A stretch of 64,000 nucleotides of DNA from Chitinophaga pinensis. GTDB taxonomy: Bacteria > Bacteroidota > Bacteroidia > Chitinophagales > Chitinophagaceae. The stretch covers positions 2,294,001-2,358,000 of the forward strand of contig LR632930.1 of NCBI GenBank assembly GCA_902167325.1. The letters run 5' to 3'. This document shows, one piece after another, positions 16,958 to 26,774 of the stretch (position 1 is the stretch's first letter; every line of letters starts with the position of its first letter). The notes beneath the pieces were generated by a model. It was not told where the DNA came from. It saw only the letters and a list, made by a program, of their open reading frames with translations, and did not search any database. The position numbers and the translations under genes were made by a program.

Positions 16958-18865
16958 ATGCAAATCATGAAATTCAATATACGTACCTGGATAGTGGCGG
17001 CTGTGCTGATGGCAAGCCTGCCGTCCTGCAAGCAATACCTGGATGTAGTGCCTGACAACGTTGCAACGGTAGATTACGCTTTCCGTAACCGGAATGAAGC
17101 GGAGAATTACCTGTTCACCTGTTACGCTACAATGCAAAAGTCCATCTTTTATGCCTGGTCTGACCCGGCATTCACCACCGGAGGGGAACTGTTGCACCCG
17201 TTCCCGGTAGAGAACAATGCGGACATGGGTTTCCGGATGCTGCGAAGCGGAAACAACATCCTGTCTGTAGAGCTGAACTTTTGGAGTGGAGGCAATGCCG
17301 GTGTGAACCTTTACCAGGCCATCCGCCGTTGTAATATTTTCCTCGATAACGTAAGTAAGCCGGTAGATCTGTCTGCCAGCGAAAGAGCGCGGTGGACTGC
17401 TGAAGCGAACTTCCTCAAGGCTTACTACCATTATTGGCTGGTGCGGATGTACGGGCCGATTGCAATCATACGCAAAAACCTCCCGGTGAATGCGTCTATC
17501 GAAGAAGTACGAGTAAAAAGGGAGCATGTGGATACGGTTTTCAACTACATCGTACAATTGCTGGATGAAGCGGCTGCGGGCCTCCCGCGGATCATCACTT
17601 CTGAGGCCAGCGAGTTGGGCAGGGTCACACGTTCAACAGCATTGAGCGTTAAGGCAGAAGTGTTGGCCTGGCAGGCAAGCCCGCTGTTCAATGGTAACCC
17701 CGACTATATAAATTTCCGTTCAAAGGAAAATACACCACTGTTTTCTCCAGCCGCAGATCCCAACAAATGGGCATTAGCCGCCGCCGCCTGTAAGCTGGCA
17801 ATAGAGGAAGCGCATTCCGTTGGCAGAAAACTTTATCCCTTCGTACCGCCGGCTAACCTTACCGGACTGAGCGATTCCACCATGCATCTGCTCGCTTTCC
17901 AGGGCGCGGTGACACACCTTTTCAACGACGAAGTGATCTGGGGCGCCAATGCGGTGAACAGTGACTGGCAATATATCTGCATACCCAAAATGGCAGCGGA
18001 ATCTCAAACCAACGACGTGATCTGGGGAAGCCTGTCTGCTCCACTGGCTATCGCTGAACTATTCTATACGAAGAACGGTGTACCCCTCAACGAAGACAAG
18101 ACATGGGATTATGCTAACCGTTACGTGCCACGTGCCAGTGACGATGCACACAGGTATTATATCCGGAACGGGTACCAGACAGCAGGCCTCAACATGAACC
18201 GGGAAGTACGCTTCTACGCCAGCCTTGGCTTCGACGGCAGCAACTGGTTCGGTAACGGAACACTGGACGACGATAACCAGCAATATGTGCAGGGTAAGAT
18301 GAAGCAGGTAAGCGGTGCGGCTATGATCGTTAAAACGAATTCCACCGGCTACTGGCCCAAGAAGCTGGTGCCTTACCAGAGTGAGTTCCTGGCCCGCAGC
18401 CTGCCTGTACCATTCGCAGTACCCCGTATCCGCCTCGCTGCCATGTACCTGCTTTATGCAGAAGCGCTGAACGAAACGGGTAACCGTACCGAGGCACTTA
18501 CCTGGGTTAATAAAGTGAGAGACAGGGCGAAACTGAAAACGGTAGAAGAGTCCTGGGCCAATTTCTCCAGTAACCCCGGGAAGTTCAACAGTAAAGAAGG
18601 CCTGCGCCAGATCATTCACCAGGAAAGGCGTATTGAACTGGCCTTCGAAAGCCAGAGCGGCTGGGATATGCGCCGGTGGAAGGAAATGAAGGACTACCTG
18701 TCTAAGCCCATGCAGGGCTGGAGCGTGTATGAAGAAAGCGTGGCAGGTTACTACCGTCCGCGTACGATCATCACTCCGGTGTATAATACCCGGGAATATT
18801 TATGGCCCCTCAGCGAGGCTGACCTGACCATAAATCCCAACCTTGTGCAAACACCATTATGGTAA
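16958..18865 (+). CDS. SusD/RagB-family surface nutrient-binding lipoprotein
   Basis: A 635-residue lipoprotein with a lipobox (MASLPSCKQYLD) and the SusD fold signatures: N-terminal helices with NLYQAIRRCNIFLDNV, ARWTAEANFLKAYYHYWLV, and the C-terminal YLLYAEALNETGNRTEALTW and HQERRIELAFESQSGWDMRR segments. The start has a GGAG sequence about nine bases upstream. SusD caps the SusC channel and captures ligand at the cell surface. Confidence 0.95.
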   Translation: MQIMKFNIRTWIVAAVLMASLPSCKQYLDVVPDNVATVDYAFRNRNEAENYLFTCYATMQKSIFYAWSDPAFTTGGELLHPFPVENNADMGFRMLRSGNNILSVELNFWSGGNAGVNLYQAIRRCNIFLDNVSKPVDLSASERARWTAEANFLKAYYHYWLVRMYGPIAIIRKNLPVNASIEEVRVKREHVDTVFNYIVQLLDEAAAGLPRIITSEASELGRVTRSTALSVKAEVLAWQASPLFNGNPDYINFRSKENTPLFSPAADPNKWALAAAACKLAIEEAHSVGRKLYPFVPPANLTGLSDSTMHLLAFQGAVTHLFNDEVIWGANAVNSDWQYICIPKMAAESQTNDVIWGSLSAPLAIAELFYTKNGVPLNEDKTWDYANRYVPRASDDAHRYYIRNGYQTAGLNMNREVRFYASLGFDGSNWFGNGTLDDDNQQYVQGKMKQVSGAAMIVKTNSTGYWPKKLVPYQSEFLARSLPVPFAVPRIRLAAMYLLYAEALNETGNRTEALTWVNKVRDRAKLKTVEESWANFSSNPGKFNSKEGLRQIIHQERRIELAFESQSGWDMRRWKEMKDYLSKPMQGWSVYEESVAGYYRPRTIITPVYNTREYLWPLSEADLTINPNLVQTPLW

Positions 18866-18901
18866 TCGCGGATTCCTTCTTTCAATTAAAATCCAATCAA
18901 G

Positions 18902-20101
18902 ATGCAAACTTCACAAACCAAGATATTCGCGCTGCTGAGCCTTCTGGGCATGGCAACCATATTGGGGAGCTGTTTTAAGGACGACGCTTACAACGAACCC
19001 ACTGATAAAGACGCCACCAGGCCTGCGCCTGTCACCAATGTACAGGTAACGAATCACAACGGCGGCGCTACCATCACTTATACATTGCCGAATTCCTCCA
19101 ACCTGCTTTACGTAAGAGCGAAGTATAAAACCAATGACGCACTTACACGCCAGACGCAGGTTTCTTACTATACCAATAAAGTGGAAGTAAGCGGCTTTGC
19201 GGAGAAGAAAGAATATGAAGTGGTGCTTACGACCGTTTCGCGTGCCGAAGTAGAATCCGAGCCCGTGATCGTAAAGGTGAACCCGGAAACACCTGTTCAC
19301 CGGCTTGTAATGCCTACCGTGCGGATAGCGCCGGATTTCGGCGGCGTCTTCATCGGCTGTGTGAATTCCATCCGCGAAAAGATAGGCGTTATCGTAATCA
19401 CCAAAGATAAAAACGGTGAATTTAAACCCATCGAAAACCAGTATACTACCAACGAGCAAATCGCCTTCAGTGTGAGGGGATATGAAAACGAACCGCGTGA
19501 GTTCGGTGTTTATATCGTAGACCGCTGGGGGAACAGTTCAGATACTTTGTTTGAAACGATCACACCGCTTTTCGAAGAACTCATCGACAAGAATAAGTTT
19601 GCGGATATGAGCTCTCCGGGCGATGAGCCTTCGGACTACGGCTGGTTCATCCACTACCTGTGGGATGGTAACAGCGATCCTAACAGCACCGGGTTTCACA
19701 CCACCACAATCGGTGCCCTGCCCAAACACATCACTTTCGACATGGGAGCCAGCTATAATCTCAGCCGCTTCAAAACATGGCAGCGCGGTGGCGGATGGTA
19801 TGACTTCTCACATGGTAACCCGAAGAGATGGCGCGTTTGGGGCACTAATGAAAGGCCTGCTGCAGACGGCAGCTTCACTGGGTGGACGATGCTCGGGGAA
19901 TATGAAGCGCCCGCTAAACCTTCAGGAAAGCCGCCTTACGACAACACGGCGGAAGATCAGGCATTCGGCAGAAACGGTTTCGAATTCAATATTCCGCCCG
20001 GCTCCCCGAAAGTACGCTACATCCGTTTCCAGGTACTGGAAACATGGTCTAACACCAACTTCTGGCATATGGTCGAAATCTCGTTCTGGGGCCAGCAATA
20101 A
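18902..20101 (+). CDS. Surface lipoprotein with DUF4959, DUF5126 and DUF5000-like regions
   Basis: A 399-residue lipoprotein (lipobox ATILGSC). The N-terminal part resembles a fibronectin-like DUF4959 domain (TRPAPVTNVQVTNHNGGATI), a middle region fits DUF5126, and the C-terminal 150 residues (WDGNSDPNSTGFHTT, LSRFKTWQRGGG, VRYIRFQVLETWSNTNFWHM) look like a discoidin-type jelly roll, as in DUF5000. Such proteins follow SusCD pairs in Bacteroidota and probably bind carbohydrate on the cell surface. Domain names are recalled from family knowledge, not searched. Confidence 0.8.
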   Translation: MQTSQTKIFALLSLLGMATILGSCFKDDAYNEPTDKDATRPAPVTNVQVTNHNGGATITYTLPNSSNLLYVRAKYKTNDALTRQTQVSYYTNKVEVSGFAEKKEYEVVLTTVSRAEVESEPVIVKVNPETPVHRLVMPTVRIAPDFGGVFIGCVNSIREKIGVIVITKDKNGEFKPIENQYTTNEQIAFSVRGYENEPREFGVYIVDRWGNSSDTLFETITPLFEELIDKNKFADMSSPGDEPSDYGWFIHYLWDGNSDPNSTGFHTTTIGALPKHITFDMGASYNLSRFKTWQRGGGWYDFSHGNPKRWRVWGTNERPAADGSFTGWTMLGEYEAPAKPSGKPPYDNTAEDQAFGRNGFEFNIPPGSPKVRYIRFQVLETWSNTNFWHMVEISFWGQQ

Positions 20102-20119
20102 CCTTAAACCGACTAACAC

Positions 20120-20824
20120 ATGAAACCGATCCATCTTCATACATCTTTTACAATAGCGGGAATAGCCATCATCCTGCTGGGTATTTTGCCTTCCTGCGGC
20201 AAACAGGCCACCGACTACCGGGAATATCTCAATGGCAAAGAAAAAGTGTATCCCGGACTGATGAAGAACCTGGTGGTGCTGCCCGGCAAAGAGCGCGTGC
20301 GCTTCAGCTGGCAACCCAGTGCCGATCCCAGTATCAAATCCTATAAAATCACCTGGAACCGTGGTGAGTCGTCGCAGGAAGTGGCAGCTACCTCACACGA
20401 CCCGTCGCAAACGATGACGGCCACCGTAAACGGTCTGTTGGAGGATAGTTATGATTTTAAGATCTACGCCCGGGACGGGGCCGGCAATATATCCGTACCT
20501 GTTGAAAAGGCCGGCGTTCGTAGTTATGGCGGGCGTTACCAGAGCGGGCTGGGTAACCGCGGTATTGTTTCCAAATGGTTTGAGGGGGATAAAACGCTCG
20601 TCATCCAATGGGCAACTGCCGATACCGTGCATACCGGTTCCCGGATCACATATACCGATCTAGCCGGCCAGGAGCAAACAGTAGATGCGGGAGCAGAAGT
20701 AACAGAAACACGGCTGCCTAATTGCCGTGAAGATGAACCGGTAAGCGTATTGTCTGGTTACAAACCTGTACGCCTGGCAATAGATACTTTTTACGCCCTA
20801 AAACCAGATACACTGAAGTTTTAG
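20120..20824 (+). CDS. DUF4998-type surface lipoprotein
   Basis: A 234-residue lipoprotein (lipobox GILPSC). The segment DYREYLNGKEKVYPGLMKNL is typical of the DUF4998 family, which is found with SusCD systems. A fibronectin-like beta region follows (KERVRFSWQPSADPSIKSYK). It is last in the susC-susD operon and precedes a strong terminator. A role in ligand capture or in positioning the complex is likely but unproven. Confidence 0.8.
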   Translation: MKPIHLHTSFTIAGIAIILLGILPSCGKQATDYREYLNGKEKVYPGLMKNLVVLPGKERVRFSWQPSADPSIKSYKITWNRGESSQEVAATSHDPSQTMTATVNGLLEDSYDFKIYARDGAGNISVPVEKAGVRSYGGRYQSGLGNRGIVSKWFEGDKTLVIQWATADTVHTGSRITYTDLAGQEQTVDAGAEVTETRLPNCREDEPVSVLSGYKPVRLAIDTFYALKPDTLKF

Positions 20825-20852
20825 TTTCCTTCTATTAGCTGTTTGTAATTTC

Positions 20853-20884
20853 GCCCCCTGTACTTAGTGTCAGGGGGCTTTTTT
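20853..20884 (+). terminator. Terminator of the susCD operon
   Basis: GCCCCCTG (20853-20860) pairs with CAGGGGGC (20871-20878), followed by TTTTTTT. Confidence 0.88.
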
Positions 20885-20901
20885 ATGGAGTGCCTGACAC
20901 A

Positions 20902-20934
20902 AAAAAAAACGGCCTCCGCAATGGGAGGCCGTTT
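20902..20934 (-). terminator. Terminator of the isocitrate dehydrogenase gene
   Basis: An 11-base inverted repeat AAACGGCCTCC with GGAGGCCGTTT (20907-20917 with 20924-20934). In minus-strand orientation it is followed by a run of nine T. It lies 20 bases beyond the stop at 20954. Confidence 0.88.
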
Positions 20935-20953
20935 CTATATCGCAAATGTTGGA

Positions 20954-22186
20954 TTATTTGGCGAGTTTGGCTTTCAGTGCTGTGTCCAGCGCTTCGAGGA
21001 ACTCCTCGGTGTAGAGGTAGTGTTTGCCATGTTCCACTTTGTTACCGTGGATGCAAACTGCCAGGTCTTTGGTCATTTTACCGCTCTCAACGGTCTCGAT
21101 GCAAACTGCTTCGAGCGCGTGGCAGAAATTGATCAGATCCTGGTTGCCGTCCAGTTTACCACGGAACTCCAGGCCGCGGGTCCATGCGAAGATGGAAGCG
21201 ATGGGGTTGGTGGAAGTGGGTTTACCGGCCTGGTGGTCGCGGTAGTGACGGGTAACGGTGCCGTGAGCAGCTTCCGCTTCCATCGTTTTACCATCAGGCG
21301 TAACGAGGGTGGAAGTCATGAGGCCGAGGGAGCCAAAGCCCTGAGCAACGGTGTCGGACTGTACGTCGCCATCGTAGTTCTTACAGGCCCATACGAAGTT
21401 ACCGTTCCATTTCAGTGCGGAAGCCACCATGTCATCGATCAGGCGGTGTTCGTAAGTGAGGCCGTTTTTATCGAACTCAGCTTTGAACTCTTTCTGGTAC
21501 ACATCTTCAAAGATGTCTTTGAAGCGGCCGTCGTATTTCTTGAGGATGGTGTTTTTAGTGCTGAGGTACAGGGGCCATTTTTTCATGAGCGCCTGGTTGA
21601 AGCACGCACGGGCGAAACCGTAGATGGATTCGTCTGTATTGTACATTGCGAGAGCTACGCCGTCGCCTTTGAAGTTGTATACTTCAAACTCCTGTACATC
21701 GCCATTCTCGCCTTCAAATTTGATGGTGAGCTTGCCTTTGCCTTTGGTAAGGAAGTCGGTAGCGCGGTACTGATCGCCGAATGCGTGACGGCCGATGCAG
21801 ATGGGAGCGGTCCAGTTGGGAACAAGACGGGGAACGTTCTTCATCACGATAGGCTCGCGGAAAACGGTACCATCGAGGATGTTACGGATAGTGCCGTTGG
21901 GCGACTTCCACATCTGTTTCAGTTTGAACTCTTCTACGCGTTGCTCGTCAGGAGTAATAGTGGCGCATTTGATGCCCACGTTGTATTGTTTGATAGCGTT
22001 GGCAGCGTCAATAGTCACCTGGTCGTTGGTGGCATCGCGGTGCTCCATGCCCAGATCATAATATTTAATATCCAGCTCCAGGTAGGGTGTGATCAGTTTG
22101 TCTTTGATGAACTTCCAGATGATCCGCGTCATTTCGTCGCCATCCAGTTCAACCACAGGGTTTGCAACTTTGATTTTTTGTGACAT
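20954..22186 (-). CDS. NADP-dependent isocitrate dehydrogenase, eukaryotic-like type II
   Basis: A 410-residue enzyme beginning [20 protein letters not shown], with the motifs typical of the type II (homodimeric, mitochondrial/cytosolic-like) NADP-isocitrate dehydrogenase: [34 protein letters not shown] and [20 protein letters not shown]. It converts isocitrate to 2-oxoglutarate in the TCA cycle and yields NADPH. It lies 174 bases downstream of a second isocitrate dehydrogenase of a different subfamily on the same strand. Confidence 0.95.
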   Translation of the reverse strand: MSQKIKVANPVVELDGDEMTRIIWKFIKDKLITPYLELDIKYYDLGMEHRDATNDQVTIDAANAIKQYNVGIKCATITPDEQRVEEFKLKQMWKSPNGTIRNILDGTVFREPIVMKNVPRLVPNWTAPICIGRHAFGDQYRATDFLTKGKGKLTIKFEGENGDVQEFEVYNFKGDGVALAMYNTDESIYGFARACFNQALMKKWPLYLSTKNTILKKYDGRFKDIFEDVYQKEFKAEFDKNGLTYEHRLIDDMVASALKWNGNFVWACKNYDGDVQSDTVAQGFGSLGLMTSTLVTPDGKTMEAEAAHGTVTRHYRDHQAGKPTSTNPIASIFAWTRGLEFRGKLDGNQDLINFCHALEAVCIETVESGKMTKDLAVCIHGNKVEHGKHYLYTEEFLEALDTALKAKLAK

Positions 22187-22360
22187 CGATTTAATGTTTT
22201 GTTTTCTTCAATATGCTTTTATGGTCTTTGGTCTTTTATGAGACACGAAATCCCGTTACGGATTACGTTTTTCTATCAAATGATGTTATTTGAATGTCGA
22301 AAGATAGTATTATCCTTCAAAAAAACGTAATTGTAACGGGAAAATCGGTGTTAAGGCTTA

Positions 22361-23626
22361 TTACAGCTGCTTGATGATCTCGTCTGCGAACTCGCTGGTC
22401 TTCACAAGCGTGGCATCGTCCATGAGCTTATAGAAGTCAATGGTAACGCGTTTACGCATGATGGCAGTGCTGAGGCCATGGGTAATGATATCTGCTGCTT
22501 CCTTCCAACCGAGATATTCCAGCATCATAACGCCGGAGAGGATCACGGAGGCCGGGTTCATAGTGTCGGTATTTGCGAAGCGGGGAGCGGTGCCGTGGGT
22601 AGCTTCGAACACAGCATGGCCGGTGGCGTAGTTGATGTTGCCGCCGGGTGCGATGCCGATACCGCCTACTGCTGCTGCCAGCGCGTCGGAGATGTAGTCG
22701 CCGTTCAGGTTGAGGGTGGCGATCACGGAGTAGTCCTGCGGAGCGAGGAGGATCTGCTGGAGGAAGTTATCGGCGATCACATCATTAATGATGATCTTGT
22801 TGTGCGCTTTGGCCACCGCGATTTCCTTGTTGGCCGCATCTTCGCCCTGTTCTTTCTTGGTTTTTTCCCATTGCTCCCAGGTGTATACGTATTCACCGAA
22901 TTCACGTTCGGCCAGTTCGTAACCCCAGTTTTTGAAGCCACCTTCGGTGAACTTCATGATGTTGCCTTTATGCACGATGGAAACGGTGGGTTTCTTGTGC
23001 TCGATGGCATATCTGATAGCAGCGCGAACGAGGCGTTCGGTACCTTCTTTCGATACGGGTTTGATGCCGAGTGAGGAAGTTTCCGGGAAGCGGATCTTGT
23101 TTACGCCGAGTTCTTCTGTGAGGAATTTAAGCAGTTTGTTGGCACCTTCGGTACCATACATATATTCGATGCCTGCATAGATGTCTTCCGTGTTTTCGCG
23201 GAAAATCACCATATCCACCTTTTCAGGGTGCTTTACCGGGCTGGGTACTTTGTTGAACCAGCGTACGGGGCGCACACAGGCGTAGAGGTCCAGTTCCTGG
23301 CGCATAGCCACGTTCAGGGAGCGGATACCGCCACCTACGGGTGTTGTCAGCGGGCCTTTGATGGATACCAGGTATTCTTTCAAAGAATCCAAAGTGCTCT
23401 TGGGCAGCCATTCGCCCGTTTCCTGGAAGGCTTTCTCACCAGCCAATACTTCTTTCCACTCAATCTTCCGTTCTCCACCATAGGCTTTTTCTACAGCCGC
23501 GTCAAATACCCGAACGCTTGCACGCCAGATATCCGGCCCGATGCCGTCACCTATAATAAATGGAATAATTGGATGGGCAGGAACCTTGATCTGCCCGTTG
23601 ATCATCTGAATTTTTTCTGCCGGCAT
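22361..23626 (-). CDS. icd: Isocitrate dehydrogenase, E. coli Icd type I
   Basis: A 421-residue enzyme similar along its length to E. coli Icd. The substrate loop [20 protein letters not shown] keeps the serine phosphorylated by AceK in E. coli, and [26 protein letters not shown] and [17 protein letters not shown] are present. At the four positions that fix NADP choice in E. coli (Lys344, Tyr345, Tyr391, Arg395) this protein appears to carry Arg, Phe, Ile and Lys, by my alignment by eye. Two basic residues are kept, so NADP use is likely but not certain. Confidence 0.92.
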   Translation of the reverse strand: MPAEKIQMINGQIKVPAHPIIPFIIGDGIGPDIWRASVRVFDAAVEKAYGGERKIEWKEVLAGEKAFQETGEWLPKSTLDSLKEYLVSIKGPLTTPVGGGIRSLNVAMRQELDLYACVRPVRWFNKVPSPVKHPEKVDMVIFRENTEDIYAGIEYMYGTEGANKLLKFLTEELGVNKIRFPETSSLGIKPVSKEGTERLVRAAIRYAIEHKKPTVSIVHKGNIMKFTEGGFKNWGYELAEREFGEYVYTWEQWEKTKKEQGEDAANKEIAVAKAHNKIIINDVIADNFLQQILLAPQDYSVIATLNLNGDYISDALAAAVGGIGIAPGGNINYATGHAVFEATHGTAPRFANTDTMNPASVILSGVMMLEYLGWKEAADIITHGLSTAIMRKRVTIDFYKLMDDATLVKTSEFADEIIKQL

Positions 23627-23649
23627 ATTGCTATTTCTTTATTGCACCG

Positions 23650-23657
23650 CAAAGGTA
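23650..23657 (-). promoter_or_regulatory. -7 promoter element of icd
   Basis: On the minus strand this reads TACCTTTG, a perfect TANNTTTG match, 24 bases before the icd start codon. No clear -33 TTTG at standard spacing. Confidence 0.55.
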
Positions 23658-23743
23658 ACACATTTGCAATGGTCCCCGCCACCCGATTTGTGAGAATTAA
23701 CTTAAATTCGGAGTAGAATTGTATGATCCGTAAATCTGGCGCC

Positions 23744-24406
23744 ATGGAGCAACATATTGTTAGTATTATTGATGTAACCCCCGTTACCCACGATGTAAAA
23801 CGCTTCAGATTCCACAAGCCCCCGGGGTATACCTTTGTACCCGGACAGGCTACAGACGTGGCCGTTAACAAGCCCGGATGGGACGATCAGCTGCGGCCCT
23901 TCACCTTTACAGCCCTCAACGACTGGGACCATCTCGAATTCACCATCAAGATCTACGACGACCATGAGGGCGTTACCCACCAGCTGGGCCGGCTTAAAGC
24001 AGGGGATGAGCTGATCATTCACGAACCCTGGGGGGCCATCCAATACCAGGGAGAAGGGGTTTTTATTGCCGGAGGTGCCGGTATTACTCCCTTTATTGCC
24101 ATTTTCCGGCAACTGCAAAAGGAAGGGAAAGTAGGAAGTAACAAATTGATATTCAGTAATAAAACGCAGGGAGATATCATTCTCGAAGACGAACTCCGCT
24201 CCATCCTCGGACCCAATTTCATCAATACCCTTACCGACGAGGCCCGGCCCGGGTACGACCATCACCTGATAGACGAGGTGTACCTGCGCGATAAGGTCAA
24301 AGATTACAGCCAGCACTTTTACCTCTGTGGTCCCGACCCCATGGTGGCCGCTTTGCGGCAACTTATCCGTAAACTTGGTGGTGAAACCATTATTGTGGAA
24401 CTCTGA
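23744..24406 (+). CDS. Flavin-dependent ferredoxin/flavodoxin-type reductase
   Basis: A 220-residue oxidoreductase with a ferredoxin-NADP reductase fold: FAD-binding RPFTFTAL, the GGAGITPF nucleotide-binding turn and the CGPDPM motif near the C-terminus. No 2Fe-2S domain is attached. An earlier in-frame ATG lies at 23723, but a candidate -7 box (TAGAATTG, 23714-23721) would place the transcript start after it, so I prefer 23744. It transfers electrons between NAD(P)H and an unknown carrier. Confidence 0.85.
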   Translation: MEQHIVSIIDVTPVTHDVKRFRFHKPPGYTFVPGQATDVAVNKPGWDDQLRPFTFTALNDWDHLEFTIKIYDDHEGVTHQLGRLKAGDELIIHEPWGAIQYQGEGVFIAGGAGITPFIAIFRQLQKEGKVGSNKLIFSNKTQGDIILEDELRSILGPNFINTLTDEARPGYDHHLIDEVYLRDKVKDYSQHFYLCGPDPMVAALRQLIRKLGGETIIVEL

Positions 24407-24468
24407 CCGGTTTCACCGGCATTTTCCCCGCTTTTACCGGTAAATCCACCCCCGCCCGCCTGAACCCT

Positions 24469-24500
24469 GTTGCCCGGCGTATATGCGCTGCGTATGTTTG
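24469..24500 (+). promoter_or_regulatory. Promoter of the LiaF-like gene
   Basis: GTTG at 24469-24472, a 20-base spacer and a perfect -7 box TATGTTTG at 24493-24500. It lies 30 bases before the ATG at 24531. Confidence 0.7.
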
Positions 24501-24530
24501 TATCGTAAATAATCACAAACAATACAATTT

Positions 24531-25250
24531 ATGGGTAACTATAATCGTCGTCATGATAGTGGAAACGGTAGCGGTCTTTGGGCCGGCGTTATCATTCTCT
24601 GCATCGGTCTTTTCATTTTCCTGAAAAAAATGGGGCTTGAGCTGCCTAACTGGCTCTTTTCCTGGCCCATGATCCTCATCGCCATTGGTTGTATAATGGG
24701 GGTGAAGGGTAAGTTCCAGGGTATTGCCTGGTTCATTGTAACCATGGTAGGCTGTATTTTCCTTGTGGGGGATATTGTGCCGTTCGACTGGAACCTGCGA
24801 AGATTCATCTGGCCATCGATCCTCATCCTGATCGGTATCTATATCATAGGCCGGTCTACCAGTAAAAAGTCCCAGTATGAGAAGATATTTTCTGCAGACG
24901 ACAGCGCCAATTCTGATGATTTCATACAGGCTACCACCATTTTCAGCGGTACGAATAAAGTGATCCTGTCAAAAAACTTCAAAGGCGGTAATGTGACCAC
25001 GGTATTCGGGGGCACGGAGCTGAACTTTTCACAGGCCGATATAGAAGGTGAAGTTTTCCTTGAGATCACGACGCTTTTCGCAGGCGTGGAGATCATAGTG
25101 CCTTCGAGCTGGGATGTGCGGGTAGATGTGAACACCGTATTCGGTGGTATAGAAGACAAGCGCATTGTACCGCCTGCCATTCCTTCGAACAAAACATTGA
25201 TCCTGAAAGGTTCGTGCACATTCGGAGGGGTTGATCTTAAAAGTTATTAA
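24531..25250 (+). CDS. LiaF-like membrane protein (DUF5668 with LiaF-type C-terminal domain)
   Basis: A 239-residue protein has four short membrane helices in the first 110 residues (GLWAGVIILCIGLFIFL, WLFSWPMILIAIGCIM and two more), then a soluble repetitive beta domain (TTIFSGTNKVILSKNFKGGN, TTVFGGTELNF, TLFAGVEIIVP, NTVFGGIEDKR) typical of the C-terminal domain of LiaF and relatives. In Firmicutes LiaF restrains a cell-envelope stress kinase. Here a DUF4288 protein and a LytS/LytTR pair follow on the same strand, which suggests a comparable sensing role with a different kinase type. Confidence 0.85.
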   Translation: MGNYNRRHDSGNGSGLWAGVIILCIGLFIFLKKMGLELPNWLFSWPMILIAIGCIMGVKGKFQGIAWFIVTMVGCIFLVGDIVPFDWNLRRFIWPSILILIGIYIIGRSTSKKSQYEKIFSADDSANSDDFIQATTIFSGTNKVILSKNFKGGNVTTVFGGTELNFSQADIEGEVFLEITTLFAGVEIIVPSSWDVRVDVNTVFGGIEDKRIVPPAIPSNKTLILKGSCTFGGVDLKSY

Positions 25251-25333
25251 TCCTTTCCTTCCGCCCTTTTTCTACCATCGTTTGTAAGCCCCTTCCATCC
25301 ATCCATCCTTATAGTCACCGAAAACCTTTTAAC

Positions 25334-25687
25334 ATGTACTGGTACGTTGCCAAGATCGTTTATCAGATCATTTGCGGCACAGGCGATCACCTCCCGCAAT
25401 TCGACGAGCAGTTGCGCCTCATCAGCGCCACAAGCAAGCCCGAAGCCTGGAAAAAGGCCGTGCAGATCGGAGAGCAGGAACAGTATGCTTTCCGTAACCA
25501 GCGCGAAGAGCTGGTAGAATGGCGCTACATTAATGTGCCTGAGCTGCTGGCGCTCGACGAGCTGAAAGATGGCATGGAGATCTACTCCCGCGTGGAGGAG
25601 CCTGATAATGCCAACAGCTATGTGGCGCTTCTGCAGATGAAAGCAGCACAGCTGCAATCGCAGAAGATGTTTGAACTGAATGTCTAA
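25334..25687 (+). CDS. DUF4288 protein
   Basis: A 117-residue soluble protein beginning MYWYVAKIVYQIICGTGDHL, with FDEQLRLISATSKPEAWKKA and WRYINVPELLALDELKDGME, which fit DUF4288 as I recall it. No catalytic motif or signal peptide is visible. It lies between the LiaF-like gene and a LytS-type kinase gene, so it may act in the same signalling route. Confidence 0.75.
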   Translation: MYWYVAKIVYQIICGTGDHLPQFDEQLRLISATSKPEAWKKAVQIGEQEQYAFRNQREELVEWRYINVPELLALDELKDGMEIYSRVEEPDNANSYVALLQMKAAQLQSQKMFELNV

Positions 25688-25706
25688 TCCGGTAATCTGA
25701 TCACCT

Positions 25707-26774
25707 TTGGCTACCCATCTTTTAAAAGAAAAAACCTTCCGCTGGTCGTTCCTCGTTGCCTGCTGCCTGTTTTCCATGCTGCATGGTTTCATCCTCCACT
25801 ACTGGCTGGGGGTAGACGGGCCAAACGCCTGGATGGACGCCAATATTCATAATATCCTCCTGTTCATCGCGGTGGCCGCCATCACCCAGATGCAGGCTTA
25901 CTACCGGCCGGTGAGAGCACGCTATGTGTACGTGGCTGTTCTCACCGCCGTTATCTCCGTACTCTGGTTGCTGCTTACCCTGGTGATCCTGAAAGCGATA
26001 TTCTCAAATGATACGGTGTATGTACAATGGTTGTCAGACACAGCGCCCGTCCGCTTTGCATTGGGATGGCTCCTGCTAACAGGCACCGGCTTCCTCAGCT
26101 TCTTCCTCTACGAAATGGAAGAACAACGGCAGGCACTGGCACGGAAAGATGCGGCGGAGAAGATGGCCCGTGAAGCGGAACTGTATAAGCTCCGCCAGCA
26201 GCTGCAGCCGCACTTCCTCTTTAACAGCCTCAATTCCATCAATGCCCTGGTATCCATCCGGCCTGAAGAGGCGCGGCAGATGATTCAGCAGCTGAGCGAC
26301 TTCCTCCGTGGAACGCTCAAGCGGGAAGATCAAAGCTGGATACCCCTGCGCGAGGAGCTGCAATACCTCCAGCTGTACCTCGATATCGAAAAGGTACGCT
26401 TCCGCCACCGCCTCACTACTGAGGTGCTTACAGAGCAGGGTGCCGGTGAACTGCACATACCACCGATGCTCCTGCAGCCTGCCGTGGAAAATGCCATTAA
26501 GTTCGGATTGTACGATACCATCGATGCCATCAACATACGGATACGTGCCTGGCAGGAACGCGATGTGCTTTTCATCTCTGTGACCAATCCGTTTGATGCG
26601 GAGCTGACACAATCCGCCAGAAAGGGGACAGGCTTCGGCCTCAGTTCCATCAGCCGCAGGCTCTACCTGCTATTTGCCCGGCAGGATCTGCTGGAAACAT
26701 CCGCCGAAGGCAATCTTTTTACCACACTTATTAAAGTACCGCAACAGCATGATAAAGACCATTCTCATAGATGA
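25707..26774 (+). CDS. LytS-family membrane histidine kinase
   Basis: A 355-residue kinase starting at a TTG codon; the first in-frame ATG would cut into the first membrane helix. Four membrane helices precede a short coiled coil and a His_kinase domain with QPHFLFNSLNSIN (His169), VENAIKFGLYD and a GTGFGLSSISRR G-box. It overlaps the next regulator gene by 26 bases. It resembles the kinase at 9445 but is clearly a separate paralogue. Confidence 0.9.
   Translation: MATHLLKEKTFRWSFLVACCLFSMLHGFILHYWLGVDGPNAWMDANIHNILLFIAVAAITQMQAYYRPVRARYVYVAVLTAVISVLWLLLTLVILKAIFSNDTVYVQWLSDTAPVRFALGWLLLTGTGFLSFFLYEMEEQRQALARKDAAEKMAREAELYKLRQQLQPHFLFNSLNSINALVSIRPEEARQMIQQLSDFLRGTLKREDQSWIPLREELQYLQLYLDIEKVRFRHRLTTEVLTEQGAGELHIPPMLLQPAVENAIKFGLYDTIDAINIRIRAWQERDVLFISVTNPFDAELTQSARKGTGFGLSSISRRLYLLFARQDLLETSAEGNLFTTLIKVPQQHDKDHSHR

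Noticed and set aside
20867..22183. 438-residue plus-strand open frame
   Set aside because: It is the complement of the isocitrate dehydrogenase gene, a known effect of its codon usage.
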